In this document: one piece after another, positions 26,925 to 36,686 of the stretch
Numbering within the stretch: the first letter of the stretch is position 1
Layout of the letters: each line of letters starts with the position of its first letter
Assembly (NCBI GenBank): GCA_937921775.1
Contig: CAKZUK010000023.1
Location: 1-56,778, forward strand
DNA: 56,778 nucleotides
Direction of reading: 5' to 3'
Source: an uncultured Saprospiraceae bacterium
GTDB taxonomy: Bacteria > Bacteroidota > Bacteroidia > Chitinophagales > Saprospiraceae
Translations under genes and position numbers: made by a program
The notes under the pieces: generated by a model
Told to the model about the DNA's origin: nothing
The model's input: the letters and a program-made list of their open reading frames with translations, nothing else
Database searches by the model: none

Positions 26925-29900
26925 ATGAGTGATATAACTAATGCAGTAAGTCTAACGGAAGCTGCTAGATTGGTATTTAAGCATTATGGCTTTGAAGGCC
27001 AATTGAAGAAACTGCCCGGTGAAGAAGACTTCAACTTCTTTCTAAAAACCGAAACGGAAGAAAGCTACACCGTTAAAATTAGCCGGCCGGCTACAGATTT
27101 GCAAGTCATTCAATTCCAATCTGCTATTATGAATCATCTGGCTGCAAGCGAAATTCCGCTTGATTTGCCTAGGGTTGTTTTTTCAAAATCAGGAAAGGAA
27201 TTTATCTCTTTAGAAAATGATCGCTATCTGCGCATTCAAAAATGGGTACCAGGAACCATGCTTGGAGATGTCAAGCTGCGTAACAAAGGAATTCTCGAAG
27301 ATTGGGGAAGAACTTGCGGACTACTCAGCGTACATCTTGCAGATTTTGATCATCCAGCAGCTCACCGATTTTACAAATGGGATCCTTCTCAAACACTGTA
27401 TTCCAAAAAATACCGCAAATATATTCAAGGTGAAGAAGCATTAGCCATCGCAGATTATTTTTGGCAGCTTTTTGAAACGGATGCCCTACCCCATCTAGAT
27501 GCTTTGCGCAAAAGTGTCAACTACAACGATGCACACGAACATAATTTCCTAGTCAATCATCATTATAAAAATCCAAAAGTAACTGGCGTCATTGATTTTG
27601 GAGATGCATTGTTTACTCAAACCATAAATGAATTGGCCATCGCAAGTGCATATGCCGGTATGTACGCGACGGATCCTTTGCAAGCCATTGCTCATGCTGT
27701 TCGGGGCTACCACAAAATTTTTCCTTTGGAAGAAAAAGAAGTGGCTGTTTTATTCCCCTTAATTGCTGCCAGACTGATGGTGACTGCATCCTCCGCTGCC
27801 TGGAACAAACACAATGAACCCGACAATGCTTATTTGCTTATCAGCGAAAAACCTGCCTGGGATTTATTAAAAAAACTAAGCCAGATTTCACCTGCATTGG
27901 CACACTATACTTTTCGACAAGCATGTGGCTGGGAGGCTTGCCCCCTGAATCCAGTTTTCCAAAAGTGGCTCTCAACAAATCAATCGGACTTTGCATCGAT
28001 TATCAATTTTGAAAATAAATCCATCGCTGCGCTCGATCTCAGCGTAGCCAGTTCAGAACTTGGTCACAATAGCAACTTTGAAACCATTCCTGCTTTTTCA
28101 AAAAAGATCAAGCAATTACTCGAAGAAAAAAATGCAGCTATTGGTATTGGAGGTTATGCTGAAACACGACCTTTTTATACCACGGATGCTTATTTGGTAA
28201 ATGGCAATTCTGGCCCACAATGGAGAACCGTTCACCTAGGAATGGATGTCTGGTCGATGGCAGGTACGTCCATTTACGCTCCCTTAAGAGGTGTCGTTCA
28301 CAGCGTTCAAGATAATGCCAATGATCGCGACTATGGACCTACTATTATTTTAGAACATGCAGTCGATACTGAACTAACTTTTCACACCCTTTACGGCCAT
28401 TTAAGTCGGGCTTCACTTGAGTACATTGAGGCAGGTATGTTTATAGCAAAAGGACAACTAATTGCAACTATTGGCCCAGCACCTGAAAATGGCAATTGGC
28501 CTCCTCATTTACATTTTCAGATCATGTTGGATCTACTTGAAAACTCGGGCGACTTCCCTGGTGTTGCCTTTCCGAATGAAGCAGCAACTTGGATGAGTAT
28601 ATGTCCTGATCCTTCCGCCATGTTTCCTGCATTTGCAAACGATGTCGAAAAGAAGTCGCAATCTAAAATTTTGGAAAGCAGAAAAAAACATCTTGGAAAA
28701 AGCCTAAGTATTTCATACAATGAGCCGCTTCACATGGTTCGCGGATATCAACAATATTTGTATGATGTAACTGGTCGACGCTATCTCGACACCGTCAATA
28801 ATGTTGCTCATGTTGGACATCAACATTTAGCGGTTGTAGAAGCTGCGCAAAAACAAATTTCGATTTTAAATACCAACACTAGATACCTACATGAAAATTT
28901 GGTCAACTATGCAGAAGAGTTGCTGGCTACCTTTCCGCCCGAACTATCTGTCGTTCATTTTGTCAATTCAGGAAGTGAAGCTAATGAACTGGCAATGAGG
29001 ATGGTAGAAACCTATTCTGGCCACAAAGATATGCTTGCAGTGGAAGTTGGTTATCATGGAAATACGAGTAGAACGATTGCCGTTAGTAGCTATAAATTTG
29101 ATGGAAAAGGAGGCAAAGGTAATCCTCCACAAACACATATTGTACCTATTCCGGATACATTTAGAGGTCGATATAAAGACCCTCAAACAGCTGGTAAACT
29201 ATATGCCGATCACGTTTTAGAAATGCTTCAAAAAGCAAATATAGAAGGTAGAAATATTGGTGGCTTTATTTGCGAAAGTATTCTAAGTTGTGGCGGTCAA
29301 ATTGTTTTACCTAAAGGTTATTTAAAAGCAGCTTATGCGCATGTACGCGCTGCTGGTGGCATTTGTATTGCAGACGAAGTCCAAGTAGGATTTGGTCGAG
29401 TGGGTGAACATTTTTGGGGTTTTGAGTTACAAGATGTCGTACCTGATATCGTAACTTTAGGCAAACCAATTGGAAATGGCCATCCACTTGCAGCCGTTGT
29501 TTGTACCGAAAAAGTAGCTGCTGCTTTCTCAAATGGAATGGAATTCTTCAACACCTTTGGAGGTAATCCAGTGTCTTGTTCTATTGGTTCTGCTGTACTA
29601 AAAACGATACAAAAAGAGGACTTACAAGCTAAAGCAAAAGAGACTGGAGATTATCTAAAAAACAATCTAAAAAAACTACAAACTGAGTTCCCAATTATTG
29701 GTGATGTCCGCGGCCATGGATTGTTCCTTGGTATTGAATTGGTCAAAGATATGGACACCCTAGAACCTGCTACAGAAGAGACTGCTTACATCGCGAATAG
29801 GATGCGCGAACGAGGTATTCTGATGAGTACCGACGGTCCGCTTCATAATGTTTTGAAGATTAAACCGCCTTTGTGTTTTGGAAAAAAGGAAGCCGACTTT

Positions 29901-29942
29901 CTCTTGGATAATTTGCGAGTAGTTCTAGGATTTCTTCAATAG
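26925..29942 (+). CDS. Fusion: aminoglycoside/hydroxylysine-kinase-like, M23 peptidase and class III aminotransferase/phospho-lyase
   Basis: 1005 residues, three domains. (1) Residues about 1-340: APH/choline-kinase fold with the catalytic-type YNDAHEHNFL near 200 and GVIDFGD. (2) About 400-560: M23 (LytM-type) metallopeptidase with HLGMD near 436, YGHL and HLHFQ near 527, so all zinc ligands are present. (3) About 600-1005: class III PLP enzyme with NSGSEANELAMRM, ADEVQVGFGR and the PLP Lys in LGKPIGNGHPL near 845. Its nearest known relatives include human ethanolamine-phosphate and phosphohydroxylysine phospho-lyases. Kinase plus phospho-lyase in one chain suggests phosphorylation of an amino alcohol and then elimination of phosphate and ammonia. 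It has no signal peptide, so the M23 domain is probably cytoplasmic. Confidence 0.92.
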   Translation: MSDITNAVSLTEAARLVFKHYGFEGQLKKLPGEEDFNFFLKTETEESYTVKISRPATDLQVIQFQSAIMNHLAASEIPLDLPRVVFSKSGKEFISLENDRYLRIQKWVPGTMLGDVKLRNKGILEDWGRTCGLLSVHLADFDHPAAHRFYKWDPSQTLYSKKYRKYIQGEEALAIADYFWQLFETDALPHLDALRKSVNYNDAHEHNFLVNHHYKNPKVTGVIDFGDALFTQTINELAIASAYAGMYATDPLQAIAHAVRGYHKIFPLEEKEVAVLFPLIAARLMVTASSAAWNKHNEPDNAYLLISEKPAWDLLKKLSQISPALAHYTFRQACGWEACPLNPVFQKWLSTNQSDFASIINFENKSIAALDLSVASSELGHNSNFETIPAFSKKIKQLLEEKNAAIGIGGYAETRPFYTTDAYLVNGNSGPQWRTVHLGMDVWSMAGTSIYAPLRGVVHSVQDNANDRDYGPTIILEHAVDTELTFHTLYGHLSRASLEYIEAGMFIAKGQLIATIGPAPENGNWPPHLHFQIMLDLLENSGDFPGVAFPNEAATWMSICPDPSAMFPAFANDVEKKSQSKILESRKKHLGKSLSISYNEPLHMVRGYQQYLYDVTGRRYLDTVNNVAHVGHQHLAVVEAAQKQISILNTNTRYLHENLVNYAEELLATFPPELSVVHFVNSGSEANELAMRMVETYSGHKDMLAVEVGYHGNTSRTIAVSSYKFDGKGGKGNPPQTHIVPIPDTFRGRYKDPQTAGKLYADHVLEMLQKANIEGRNIGGFICESILSCGGQIVLPKGYLKAAYAHVRAAGGICIADEVQVGFGRVGEHFWGFELQDVVPDIVTLGKPIGNGHPLAAVVCTEKVAAAFSNGMEFFNTFGGNPVSCSIGSAVLKTIQKEDLQAKAKETGDYLKNNLKKLQTEFPIIGDVRGHGLFLGIELVKDMDTLEPATEETAYIANRMRERGILMSTDGPLHNVLKIKPPLCFGKKEADFLLDNLRVVLGFLQ

Positions 29943-29955
29943 AAGCAATGAAAAT

Positions 29956-30024
29956 TTGAAAGAACTCAGGATTGAAGAACCTGCCGTAGGCTAAGAAAAT
30001 CCTTTCAAGTCTGAGTTCCTTCAA
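29956..30024. terminator. Large inverted repeat between convergent genes
   Basis: Arms 29956-29969 (TTGAAAGAACTCAG) and 30011-30024 (CTGAGTTCCTTCAA) pair over 14 positions, with one wobble on the plus strand. The repeat lies between the fusion enzyme (+) and the GWxTD gene (-). It probably ends transcription from both sides, though a long U tract is missing. Confidence 0.5.
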
Positions 30025-30034
30025 ACATTACAAA

Positions 30035-31483
30035 CTAAAAATCATTAAAGTACTCACGTGCTCTTCGATTAATTCCACCGTTGACACTATTGGAATCGAA
30101 GTCAGTACGGTTCATGGAATCTGTATCATTGTTATAGAGTGTGACTTCCCACTGCGGGTTTTTCAGCTCACCAATACAGGTAGAATGTAACAGTTGGTAA
30201 TTACCTCCAGCTAGTGAAGGATTGTAGAACAAAAATTTCACATTGTTTTGCCGAGGAGTAGTAGACACATAATCGTAAATCCAAATTTCATACGGAGGGG
30301 CTGTTGGTTCATCTTCCACGGTAACAATATCAGAGGGCTTTCCATACTTCATAAAAGTATAACCTCTATCAGATTCAAAGCCATAACCAAAACCTGAATT
30401 GTATTTTTTATCAACAGCACGAGCCGCTTCCATATATTTGTCGTAAGCTGCTTTTGGGTTTTCAGAATTTATGCGTACCCAAAAAGAAAAAAGATACCGG
30501 CGCTGTGCTTTAAGATCATTTTCAGCAATAACCATATTCAAAACTTCTACACCATTGTCAAATACAATGGGTGCAATTGCCTTGAGGCTGTAGCGCAAAG
30601 TTTGTGCATCCATTTCAGAAACAAACTCTTCTCCTAAATCAGTATTAGCTAATATTTCCTCTTGCAGATATGGGTTTGAGCGTTGGAATGGAACTACTTT
30701 AGAACTCATTAATTCCCCTTCCCTATTTTGAATTTCAACGACAAGTTGGTAATTACCTGATGCCAATTTAGTAATGTCTTTTTTTACCAAAACAACATTA
30801 ACTTCTTTTGGCGAAAGCTTTTTATTTCCCACCATTATAGGTTCCATTTTTCCATTCCCGTTGACTCGTTCAATGGTGTAACGCATCAGAAACAAGTCGT
30901 CAAATACTTTGTCGGTGTTATATAATTCCTGGTAAAAATAAAGGTGAGTCGCATCTTTATAGTAAAAATTATATGGTAATGGTTCTAAGAATAGACCGTT
31001 TTTTACAAACATGCTATTCGATGTTTCCTCATGATATTTCCCTACTAGTTGAATATCTGACTGCAACAAACCTTCCTCTTCATAATTGACCCTAAAAGGC
31101 TTTTCATAAACCGCTCTATTCTCAGGTTGATTGGCATCTATTAAGATGACTTCCAACACATATTCTCCGTTAGGAAGTGGGAAACGACGGACATCCATAA
31201 AGTCATTGCGATATTTGGTAATAGGTCCGTTCAAGGTATATTTATCGTATTGGACAATAGTGGTATCCTGCTTGATTAAAATTAAAATATCTACAGAAGC
31301 CTGATACATAATACTATCAGTGGTATGGTACTCAAGAGTCGTCCCTAAAATATTGAGATAAACCTCGATAAAGGAAAACTCTGTGCTCTTGAATGAAGCA
31401 TAGCTTACGCTCGCGTCTAGGGCTTTAAGGTTGCTGTTCATCAAAGTGAACAATACAAAGAGTAGAAGAGTTAATTTTTTCAT
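30035..31483 (-). CDS. GWxTD-domain exported protein
   Basis: About 482 residues. The frame opens at a TTG at 31489, but the ATG at 31481-31483 starts a signal peptide (MKKLTLLLFVLFTLMNSNLKA) and is chosen. The C-terminal third has the GWxTD-domain pattern: FSFWVRINSENPKAAYDKYM, then YGFESDRGYTFMKYGKPSDI, then YEIWIYDY. The family's defining GW is replaced here by YGFESDRG. The domain is widespread in Bacteroidota exported proteins, with no proven activity. The N-terminal part is beta-rich. It is monocistronic or the last gene of a minus-strand group. Confidence 0.85.
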   Translation of the reverse strand: MKKLTLLLFVLFTLMNSNLKALDASVSYASFKSTEFSFIEVYLNILGTTLEYHTTDSIMYQASVDILILIKQDTTIVQYDKYTLNGPITKYRNDFMDVRRFPLPNGEYVLEVILIDANQPENRAVYEKPFRVNYEEEGLLQSDIQLVGKYHEETSNSMFVKNGLFLEPLPYNFYYKDATHLYFYQELYNTDKVFDDLFLMRYTIERVNGNGKMEPIMVGNKKLSPKEVNVVLVKKDITKLASGNYQLVVEIQNREGELMSSKVVPFQRSNPYLQEEILANTDLGEEFVSEMDAQTLRYSLKAIAPIVFDNGVEVLNMVIAENDLKAQRRYLFSFWVRINSENPKAAYDKYMEAARAVDKKYNSGFGYGFESDRGYTFMKYGKPSDIVTVEDEPTAPPYEIWIYDYVSTTPRQNNVKFLFYNPSLAGGNYQLLHSTCIGELKNPQWEVTLYNNDTDSMNRTDFDSNSVNGGINRRAREYFNDF

Positions 31484-31631
31484 AGTCAATGATTCTTAAG
31501 TTTTGGAAAGTACATGGCGGTATAGCTGCAAATGATATTTGAAGCTGATTTCCCAATCATCTTCAGTGTAAAATTACCATTTAACTCAAGCTAAAACAAG
31601 ACAAAGTATAGGTATATGTCAGGAGGCTGAT

Positions 31632-32060
31632 TTATTGTACTTCTCCTTCTGGCTCCCATTTGGTGAGTTCTAATTCAAAATTGTAGCCTCTGTATCGTGT
31701 AATTAGGCTTAGGGTGGAATCTGTAACTGATTTAATGAGATAAGTAAACCTAGATTCACCTGTTTGCTTAATCATATTTCGTTCAATCTCATATGTATTG
31801 GTCTGTTCTTCAGAACTTGCGTTGAAGTTAGAGATCATTGTACCTGCTCCATCAAATTTAAAGCTGGTATTATCTAGTGATTCTACCTTTTCTTTATCCC
31901 GATAGGCTGTGGCCAATTCCCAATTACCTTCAAGCATAGAACTATAATCTATCGTAGGAGGAAGAGGATCCTTTTTAGGCTTAGTTTCCGTTTTGCAATA
32001 TAACAACAGAACGGAGGAGATCAATATTAAAGACACACTGGTCCACTTAAAGATTTTCAT
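31632..32060 (-). CDS. Lipocalin-like lipoprotein
   Basis: 142 residues. The N-terminal signal (SLILISSVLLLYC) ends in Cys 22, probably lipidated. The mature part starts with a spacer (KTETKPKKDPLPP) and then MLEGNWELATAYRDKEKVES, FKFDGAGTMISNF and LSLITRYRGYNFELELTKW. This is the pattern of small lipocalin-like Bacteroidota lipoproteins. A ligand is not predictable. It is isolated by about 150 bases from the GWxTD gene. Confidence 0.75.
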   Translation of the reverse strand: MKIFKWTSVSLILISSVLLLYCKTETKPKKDPLPPTIDYSSMLEGNWELATAYRDKEKVESLDNTSFKFDGAGTMISNFNASSEEQTNTYEIERNMIKQTGESRFTYLIKSVTDSTLSLITRYRGYNFELELTKWEPEGEVQ

Positions 32061-32390
32061 CAGTCACATACTTTTGATTCTGGCTAAAATTAAGGATTAT
32101 TTATTCATTCTTGGTTAAAAATACGCTTAAAGTCTATTTTGTTAGTTCGGGATTTTCTTCATTCATCTGATACAGGAACCTGTCAGACCTTCCTTTAAGC
32201 TGGCACTTTTTCGCCAGACGGGCGCAGATCTAAAGGATTAAGCGGATTAGGAAGGGACTTTTGTCATAGAACGTGGCCCTTAAAAGTAAACTGAATAGGC
32301 ATAGGTTAATGAATGAGATAACAGAAAAAAATCTTTAATCCATCTAATCCGTGCCTAGCTGCCTCCCTGCAAAGACAGGTCTCATCATTG
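32061..32390. other. Intergenic region of 330 bases
   Basis: No gene. It contains repeat family 1 (32171-32259) and, near 32335-32375, a partial inverted block AATCCATCTAATCCGTGCC followed by GCTGCCTCCCTGCAAAGACA. The reverse complement of that last block resembles TCTGTCTTTGCCGGCAGGCA at 13504. Confidence 0.5.
32171..32259 (+). repeat. Intergenic repeat, family 1
   Basis: It contains GGAACCTGTCAGAC, then CTTTTTCGCCAGACGGGCGC, then AGATCTAAAGGATTAAGCGG. The first two blocks match the copy at 9827-9895. Confidence 0.65.
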
Positions 32391-33644
32391 TTAGCATAAC
32401 TCCAAAACAGTTATCTCAGGCAGAATACCAACTCTTCCGGGATAGCCTAGGAAACCAAAACCACGATTGACATACAAATATTGCGCACCTTCCCGATACA
32501 AACCAATCCATTGCTTGTAATAATGACTAACTGGGCTCCATTTAATCCGTCCCATTTCAATTCCAAACTGACCTCCGTGGGTATGACCACTCATCATAAG
32601 ATCAATGTCTTTATAGTTTTTACGTACATCGTCATCCCAATGGCTGGGATCATGTGAGAGTAATAACTTGAGATCGGCTTTGCCAAGTCCAATGACAGCT
32701 TTTTCCATATCTCCATATCTTGAAAATCGGGGGTGAGCAGAATAGTTTTCAACTCCTATGATCGCTACCTCGCTACCTTTCACTGTTATCTTTCGATTTT
32801 CGTTAAGCAATAGTTCCCAGCCCAGCGCACGATGTACTTCTATAATTTGTTTGAAATTTAGCATCCTCGACGCTTTGTCGGGCCAGCGAACATAGTCACC
32901 GTAGTCATGGTTACCCAAAACAGAATAGGTTCCGTGAGTAGATTTTATCTGTTTAAAGATCGTTATAAACCCATCCATTTCAGCAGCCACATTATTCACC
33001 AAATCACCTGTGAAACAAACCAGATCAGCTGCTTCATTATTAATAAGATCAATACCTTTTTGTATGCCCGCTTTATCGGTAAGACTACCTGCGTGAATAT
33101 CTGAAATTTGAACAATCTTAAATCCTTTTAATGATTCAGGTAAACCGGGTATCTCAACTACTTCTCGAAATACTTTGTATCGATACCGGTTACGCAGCAT
33201 CCCATATAGTAAAACCGAAAATATAAACAGGCCTATTGTAAAAGCAATGCGAAGCATCCACCAAGAACTATCATATGGTACTTCTTCTCCAATCAATCGA
33301 GCGATCAGCATCGAAATCAAATAAATCAAGCCATTAATAGCTAAGACCACAGCAACCAACAACTTCGAAATATAAGCAATCATAATCGTTGCCCGAAAAA
33401 TAATAAACTGACTTAAGGTCAATATTTTTTGTTCTCGTTTACCAGCAAGTACCATTAATCCTAGTAGTGCAATAGGAAAGAGCCAATAGATAATGGTCGT
33501 GATGTATTGAAGGGCTGTTGACCAACTTTCCGCTAAGGGAACAAATGTTTGGAAAATAAAAGAGTCGAAGAGGAGGAGTAAGATGATTAGGATTAGGTAG
33601 CGCAATTCGTTTAGTTTTAGTGTTGAATACAGTATCCAAAACAA
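32391..33644 (-). CDS. Membrane-anchored metallophosphoesterase (YkuE-like)
   Basis: About 417 residues. The N-terminal 160 residues have four or five membrane segments. The C-terminal domain has the calcineurin-like phosphoesterase motifs: QISDIHAGSL, CFTGDLVN, LGNHDYGDY and SGHTHGGQFG, all metal ligands present. Homologues act on phosphoesters such as undecaprenyl- or nucleotide-linked substrates, and the substrate here is unknown. There is no ATG before residue 64. The frame opens after a stop at 33663-33665 and the only usual start is TTG at 33644, inside the A/T tract of the rplS terminator. The N-terminal helix pattern argues that this region is coding. Confidence 0.87.
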   Translation of the reverse strand: MFWILYSTLKLNELRYLILIILLLLFDSFIFQTFVPLAESWSTALQYITTIIYWLFPIALLGLMVLAGKREQKILTLSQFIIFRATIMIAYISKLLVAVVLAINGLIYLISMLIARLIGEEVPYDSSWWMLRIAFTIGLFIFSVLLYGMLRNRYRYKVFREVVEIPGLPESLKGFKIVQISDIHAGSLTDKAGIQKGIDLINNEAADLVCFTGDLVNNVAAEMDGFITIFKQIKSTHGTYSVLGNHDYGDYVRWPDKASRMLNFKQIIEVHRALGWELLLNENRKITVKGSEVAIIGVENYSAHPRFSRYGDMEKAVIGLGKADLKLLLSHDPSHWDDDVRKNYKDIDLMMSGHTHGGQFGIEMGRIKWSPVSHYYKQWIGLYREGAQYLYVNRGFGFLGYPGRVGILPEITVLELC

Positions 33645-33679
33645 AAAGCCCTGACGTAAGTTTTACATCAGGGCTTTTT
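33643..33679 (-). terminator. rplS: Terminator of rplS
   Basis: Arms 33643-33659 and 33663-33679 (core AAAAAGCCCTGA/TCAGGGCTTTTT) form a long stem with a three-base loop, 20 bases after the rplS stop. U-rich tracts lie on both sides, so it may work in both directions. The metallophosphoesterase start lies in its left arm. Confidence 0.8.
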
Positions 33680-33698
33680 TATTTTTTAAAGAGTACGA

Positions 33699-34064
33699 TT
33701 AGCTTTTTACAACCATTGCGCGCTTCTTCTCTTTGATACGTGCTTTCTTACCAACTAAATCACGTAGGTAGTACAACTTAGCTCTTCTTACCTTACCGCG
33801 CTTAAGTACTTTCAATTCTACGATAGCTGGAGATGCAAATGGAAAGATACGCTCAACGCCTACTCCATTTGAAATTTTTCTTACAGTAAAGGTCTTAGTT
33901 GCACCTAAACTATTAATCTGGATAACATCACCTCGATAAGCCTGGATACGCTCTTTAGCACCCTCAACAATCTTGTAACTTATCACTACGTTATCACCTG
34001 GACGGAAATCCGGGTAATTTTGCTCCTTTGAGACTTGTTCCTGGATATATTTTATAGCATCCAT
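33699..34064 (-). CDS. rplS: Ribosomal protein L19
   Basis: 121 residues, the full length of bL19. Conserved stretches are [52 protein letters not shown], and [20 protein letters not shown]. It stands alone, without the rpsP-rimM-trmD neighbours of many bacteria, as is usual in Bacteroidota. It has its own promoter box and terminator. Confidence 0.98.
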   Translation of the reverse strand: MDAIKYIQEQVSKEQNYPDFRPGDNVVISYKIVEGAKERIQAYRGDVIQINSLGATKTFTVRKISNGVGVERIFPFASPAIVELKVLKRGKVRRAKLYYLRDLVGKKARIKEKKRAMVVKS

Positions 34065-34112
34065 ATTGTCTGATATTTAAGGTTAAAAAAACGAGTGTTA
34101 ATTTTAAGAGTG

Positions 34113-34120
34113 CAAAGATA
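34113..34120 (-). promoter_or_regulatory. rplS: Candidate -7 box (TATCTTTG) for rplS
   Basis: An exact TAnnTTTG match on the minus strand, 49 bases before the rplS ATG. This spacing is as expected for a highly expressed Bacteroidota gene. Confidence 0.55.
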
Positions 34121-34300
34121 AGTTTTTTATTCGTAAAGTAAATCAGCTATTGCAAGGTTTATAGCCTGCTTCCAAAGCTGATTTGAGCCTAAAATCCTCA
34201 AATGACTGAAAACCAATACAATAGACATACACTCCTATTTCATTCTATCCCAACACAAAGCTATTTAAAGTCAATATTGTTGATAATTTTTTTTAAAAGC

Positions 34301-36547
34301 TTATCGAATTAGGGTAGCAAAGCCCTTTTCTTCATGAGGAACACCTCTTGGGCCTGTATATCTGACGATACAAACATAGACGCCATTGGCTGCCATTTTC
34401 CCCACATTATCCTTTTGTCCATTCCATCCTTTATTGGGGTCATTGGTCTGAAAAACAATGCCTCCATATCGGTCCCAAATCGTCATTTCGAAGTCATTGA
34501 TTCCTCTAAAGTAGCCCCCACCTTTGTACTCATCATTTCTAGTATCGTTGTTAGGTGTAAAGGCATTGGGTAAGAAATAAGTAATTTTAGGTTCAATATC
34601 TACCACCTTCACGATCGTATCTACACATCCATAATAATGTGTGATCGCTAATTGTACATCTACATAGCCTGTATCCGGAAAAGTATAAACTGGATTTTGC
34701 ACAATAGTGCTATCATAATCCCCAAAACGCCAATCCCAAGCGGCAGCTCTTCGTGACTTATCTGTAAACTCCACCCTTGCGTTGAAATTAGAGTTATAAC
34801 TTGGAGGTGTATAATAAAAATCAGCAACTGGTAAGGAATCTACATCAATCCAACGCGGAAAAAATGCACTTTCATAACAACCAATCGGAGAGGTCACTTC
34901 TACAAAAATATCAAAATTACCAGGGATAAGATAAGTGTGACTTGGGCTAAATTCGTAGCTCGTTGAATCATCTCCAAATGTCCAAGTAATTTCATAAGTA
35001 GAATCAATTGGATTTGATAGGTTTTCAAACTGGACTTCCAGTGGCGGACAGCCTACAGACTCCGAAGGCTCAAAAATAATGGCTCTCGGTGCCGGAAACC
35101 AATTCACTGTCCCCGTTGTAGAGTACTCACAATTCAAGGTATCCCAGACCGTCAAAGAAATAGTATACAATCCCGGATCATCATAGTCATATATCGGATC
35201 AGAATCATTTGTTGTATTCCCATCTCCAAATCCCCATAGCCAATCTTGAATGATATCACTATCTGACAAGTCGGTAAAGGTGACTGGCCCAGCAATGCAA
35301 GTGTCATAGTCAGCTGCAAAGTCTACTGCTATAGGAGGTGTCACATTGATTTGGATATTAACGGTATCATTGCACTGCGTACCAGGGTTCAAAACCATGA
35401 TACCGGAATAATCACCAGGTTCCGGAAAAGTAACATCCAGATTAACCGTTGAAAAAGACCAAATAGAATCTGCTACTTCAAATTGCCATAAATACTCATC
35501 AATGAATTGCGACTGATAACTATCATTGATAATTGAAACCGTTGGATCTGCACAAAAATTATAGACATAGGTGTCGCCAATTAAATCACCTTCTAAGCCA
35601 CCTACCACTGTAGGTTCACAATAGGTGACATTGAATTGAAAATCTCTTTGTACGATACTTAGTAATTCACCATTCCGATATTCGCTTACGCAAATACCTA
35701 CGACAAACTGACCTTGAATATTAGGTGTCCCTGTAATCATTCCAGTAAGCGGATCGATCGTAATTTGAGGGTCGCCAGACATCGGCATCAGCTCACTATA
35801 ATTGGGTAAAACAAAATCAACTGGGTTGTAGGGAGGTGGTGCATCCGGATTTGGATACAAACCATCAAGAGCATAACCACCTCCATACAAACCACCACCT
35901 TTCAAGGGCGCACAGAAACTATAGATCAATTGGTCACCTTCAGCATCTGAAGCAGATTGATCAACATTTAAAGGTTCGTCGACACAAATAACAACTGGAG
36001 GAAATTCATTAAACACAGGGGAAGAATTACATTCAGCAAATGCAGTTGGGCTAATGTCAATCGTATAGGTCGCACCATTTTCGAATGCATCCAGAATATT
36101 AGAAATAGTTGAATTTCGGCAGCAACGTTGGTAAACTAAGGTTAGAGGTTGTCCAAACTCAGGAAGGCTCATTTCCCAGATATAAACCCCTTCCTCTACA
36201 CAAACATTGGAAGGCACAATTACACAAGGATTCCCTGCATCTGGCGGTATCACCGTTACTGTAGGAGCTGGTATCACAAAGCTTTCAATTAAGGGAGTGG
36301 GAGATGTTCCCACATAAACGGTAACCGTACCCGGTTCTGTTCCTGGCAATGAATCAAAATCCTGTCCCCCACCCTGACAGTCTCGATACACTTTCATGGT
36401 GATTAAATATAGTTTGGAACCGGGATTAGCTGGGTCATCACCCAAACATTCGTAATACATTTCTCCGCCGATGATATGATAAGCTGTAAGCCCTGTTCCC
36501 CAAGAGAGAAAGAGTAAGACGAGAAGGAGTTGTTTGAGGGGTTTCAT
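34301..36547 (-). CDS. PKD-domain surface protein with type B T9SS (gliding-associated) domain, paralogue 1
   Basis: 748 residues with a signal peptide (LLLVLLFLSWGTGLTAYH). The N-terminal 320 residues form a Cys-rich domain shared by three tandem paralogues: HIIGGE, VYRDCQGGG, YQRCCRN, CNSSP.FN.FPP.VIC, and GMITGTPN.QGQFVVGICV. About 400-640 holds PKD domains (for example WLWGFGDGNT, ITWTFGDDST, WDWRFGDYDS). The end, YFLPNAFTPNNDTRNDEYKG to GFATLIR, is the gliding motility-associated C-terminal domain that directs T9SS export. Probably an adhesin or surface-layer component. Downstream gene of the cluster. Confidence 0.88.
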   Translation of the reverse strand: MKPLKQLLLVLLFLSWGTGLTAYHIIGGEMYYECLGDDPANPGSKLYLITMKVYRDCQGGGQDFDSLPGTEPGTVTVYVGTSPTPLIESFVIPAPTVTVIPPDAGNPCVIVPSNVCVEEGVYIWEMSLPEFGQPLTLVYQRCCRNSTISNILDAFENGATYTIDISPTAFAECNSSPVFNEFPPVVICVDEPLNVDQSASDAEGDQLIYSFCAPLKGGGLYGGGYALDGLYPNPDAPPPYNPVDFVLPNYSELMPMSGDPQITIDPLTGMITGTPNIQGQFVVGICVSEYRNGELLSIVQRDFQFNVTYCEPTVVGGLEGDLIGDTYVYNFCADPTVSIINDSYQSQFIDEYLWQFEVADSIWSFSTVNLDVTFPEPGDYSGIMVLNPGTQCNDTVNIQINVTPPIAVDFAADYDTCIAGPVTFTDLSDSDIIQDWLWGFGDGNTTNDSDPIYDYDDPGLYTISLTVWDTLNCEYSTTGTVNWFPAPRAIIFEPSESVGCPPLEVQFENLSNPIDSTYEITWTFGDDSTSYEFSPSHTYLIPGNFDIFVEVTSPIGCYESAFFPRWIDVDSLPVADFYYTPPSYNSNFNARVEFTDKSRRAAAWDWRFGDYDSTIVQNPVYTFPDTGYVDVQLAITHYYGCVDTIVKVVDIEPKITYFLPNAFTPNNDTRNDEYKGGGYFRGINDFEMTIWDRYGGIVFQTNDPNKGWNGQKDNVGKMAANGVYVCIVRYTGPRGVPHEEKGFATLIR

Positions 36548-36632
36548 CCTTTACTTTGTTTTAGTTGATTTTTTATAGCAATATTAAACTGTAGCAGTGT
36601 CTGAATCATCGTGGATTCGAAATATTCTTAAT

Positions 36633-36668
36633 AAAAAATGGACGGTAAATTCCTTGATCTACCGTCCA
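36633..36668 (-). terminator. Intrinsic terminator after PKD paralogue 2
   Basis: A perfect 9-bp stem (TGGACGGTA 36639-36647, TACCGTCCA 36660-36668) has a 12-base loop and a U6 tract on the minus strand. It separates paralogue 2 from paralogue 1, so they are probably independent transcripts. Confidence 0.8.
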
Positions 36669-36686
36669 CTTTTTATGCTTCATATT

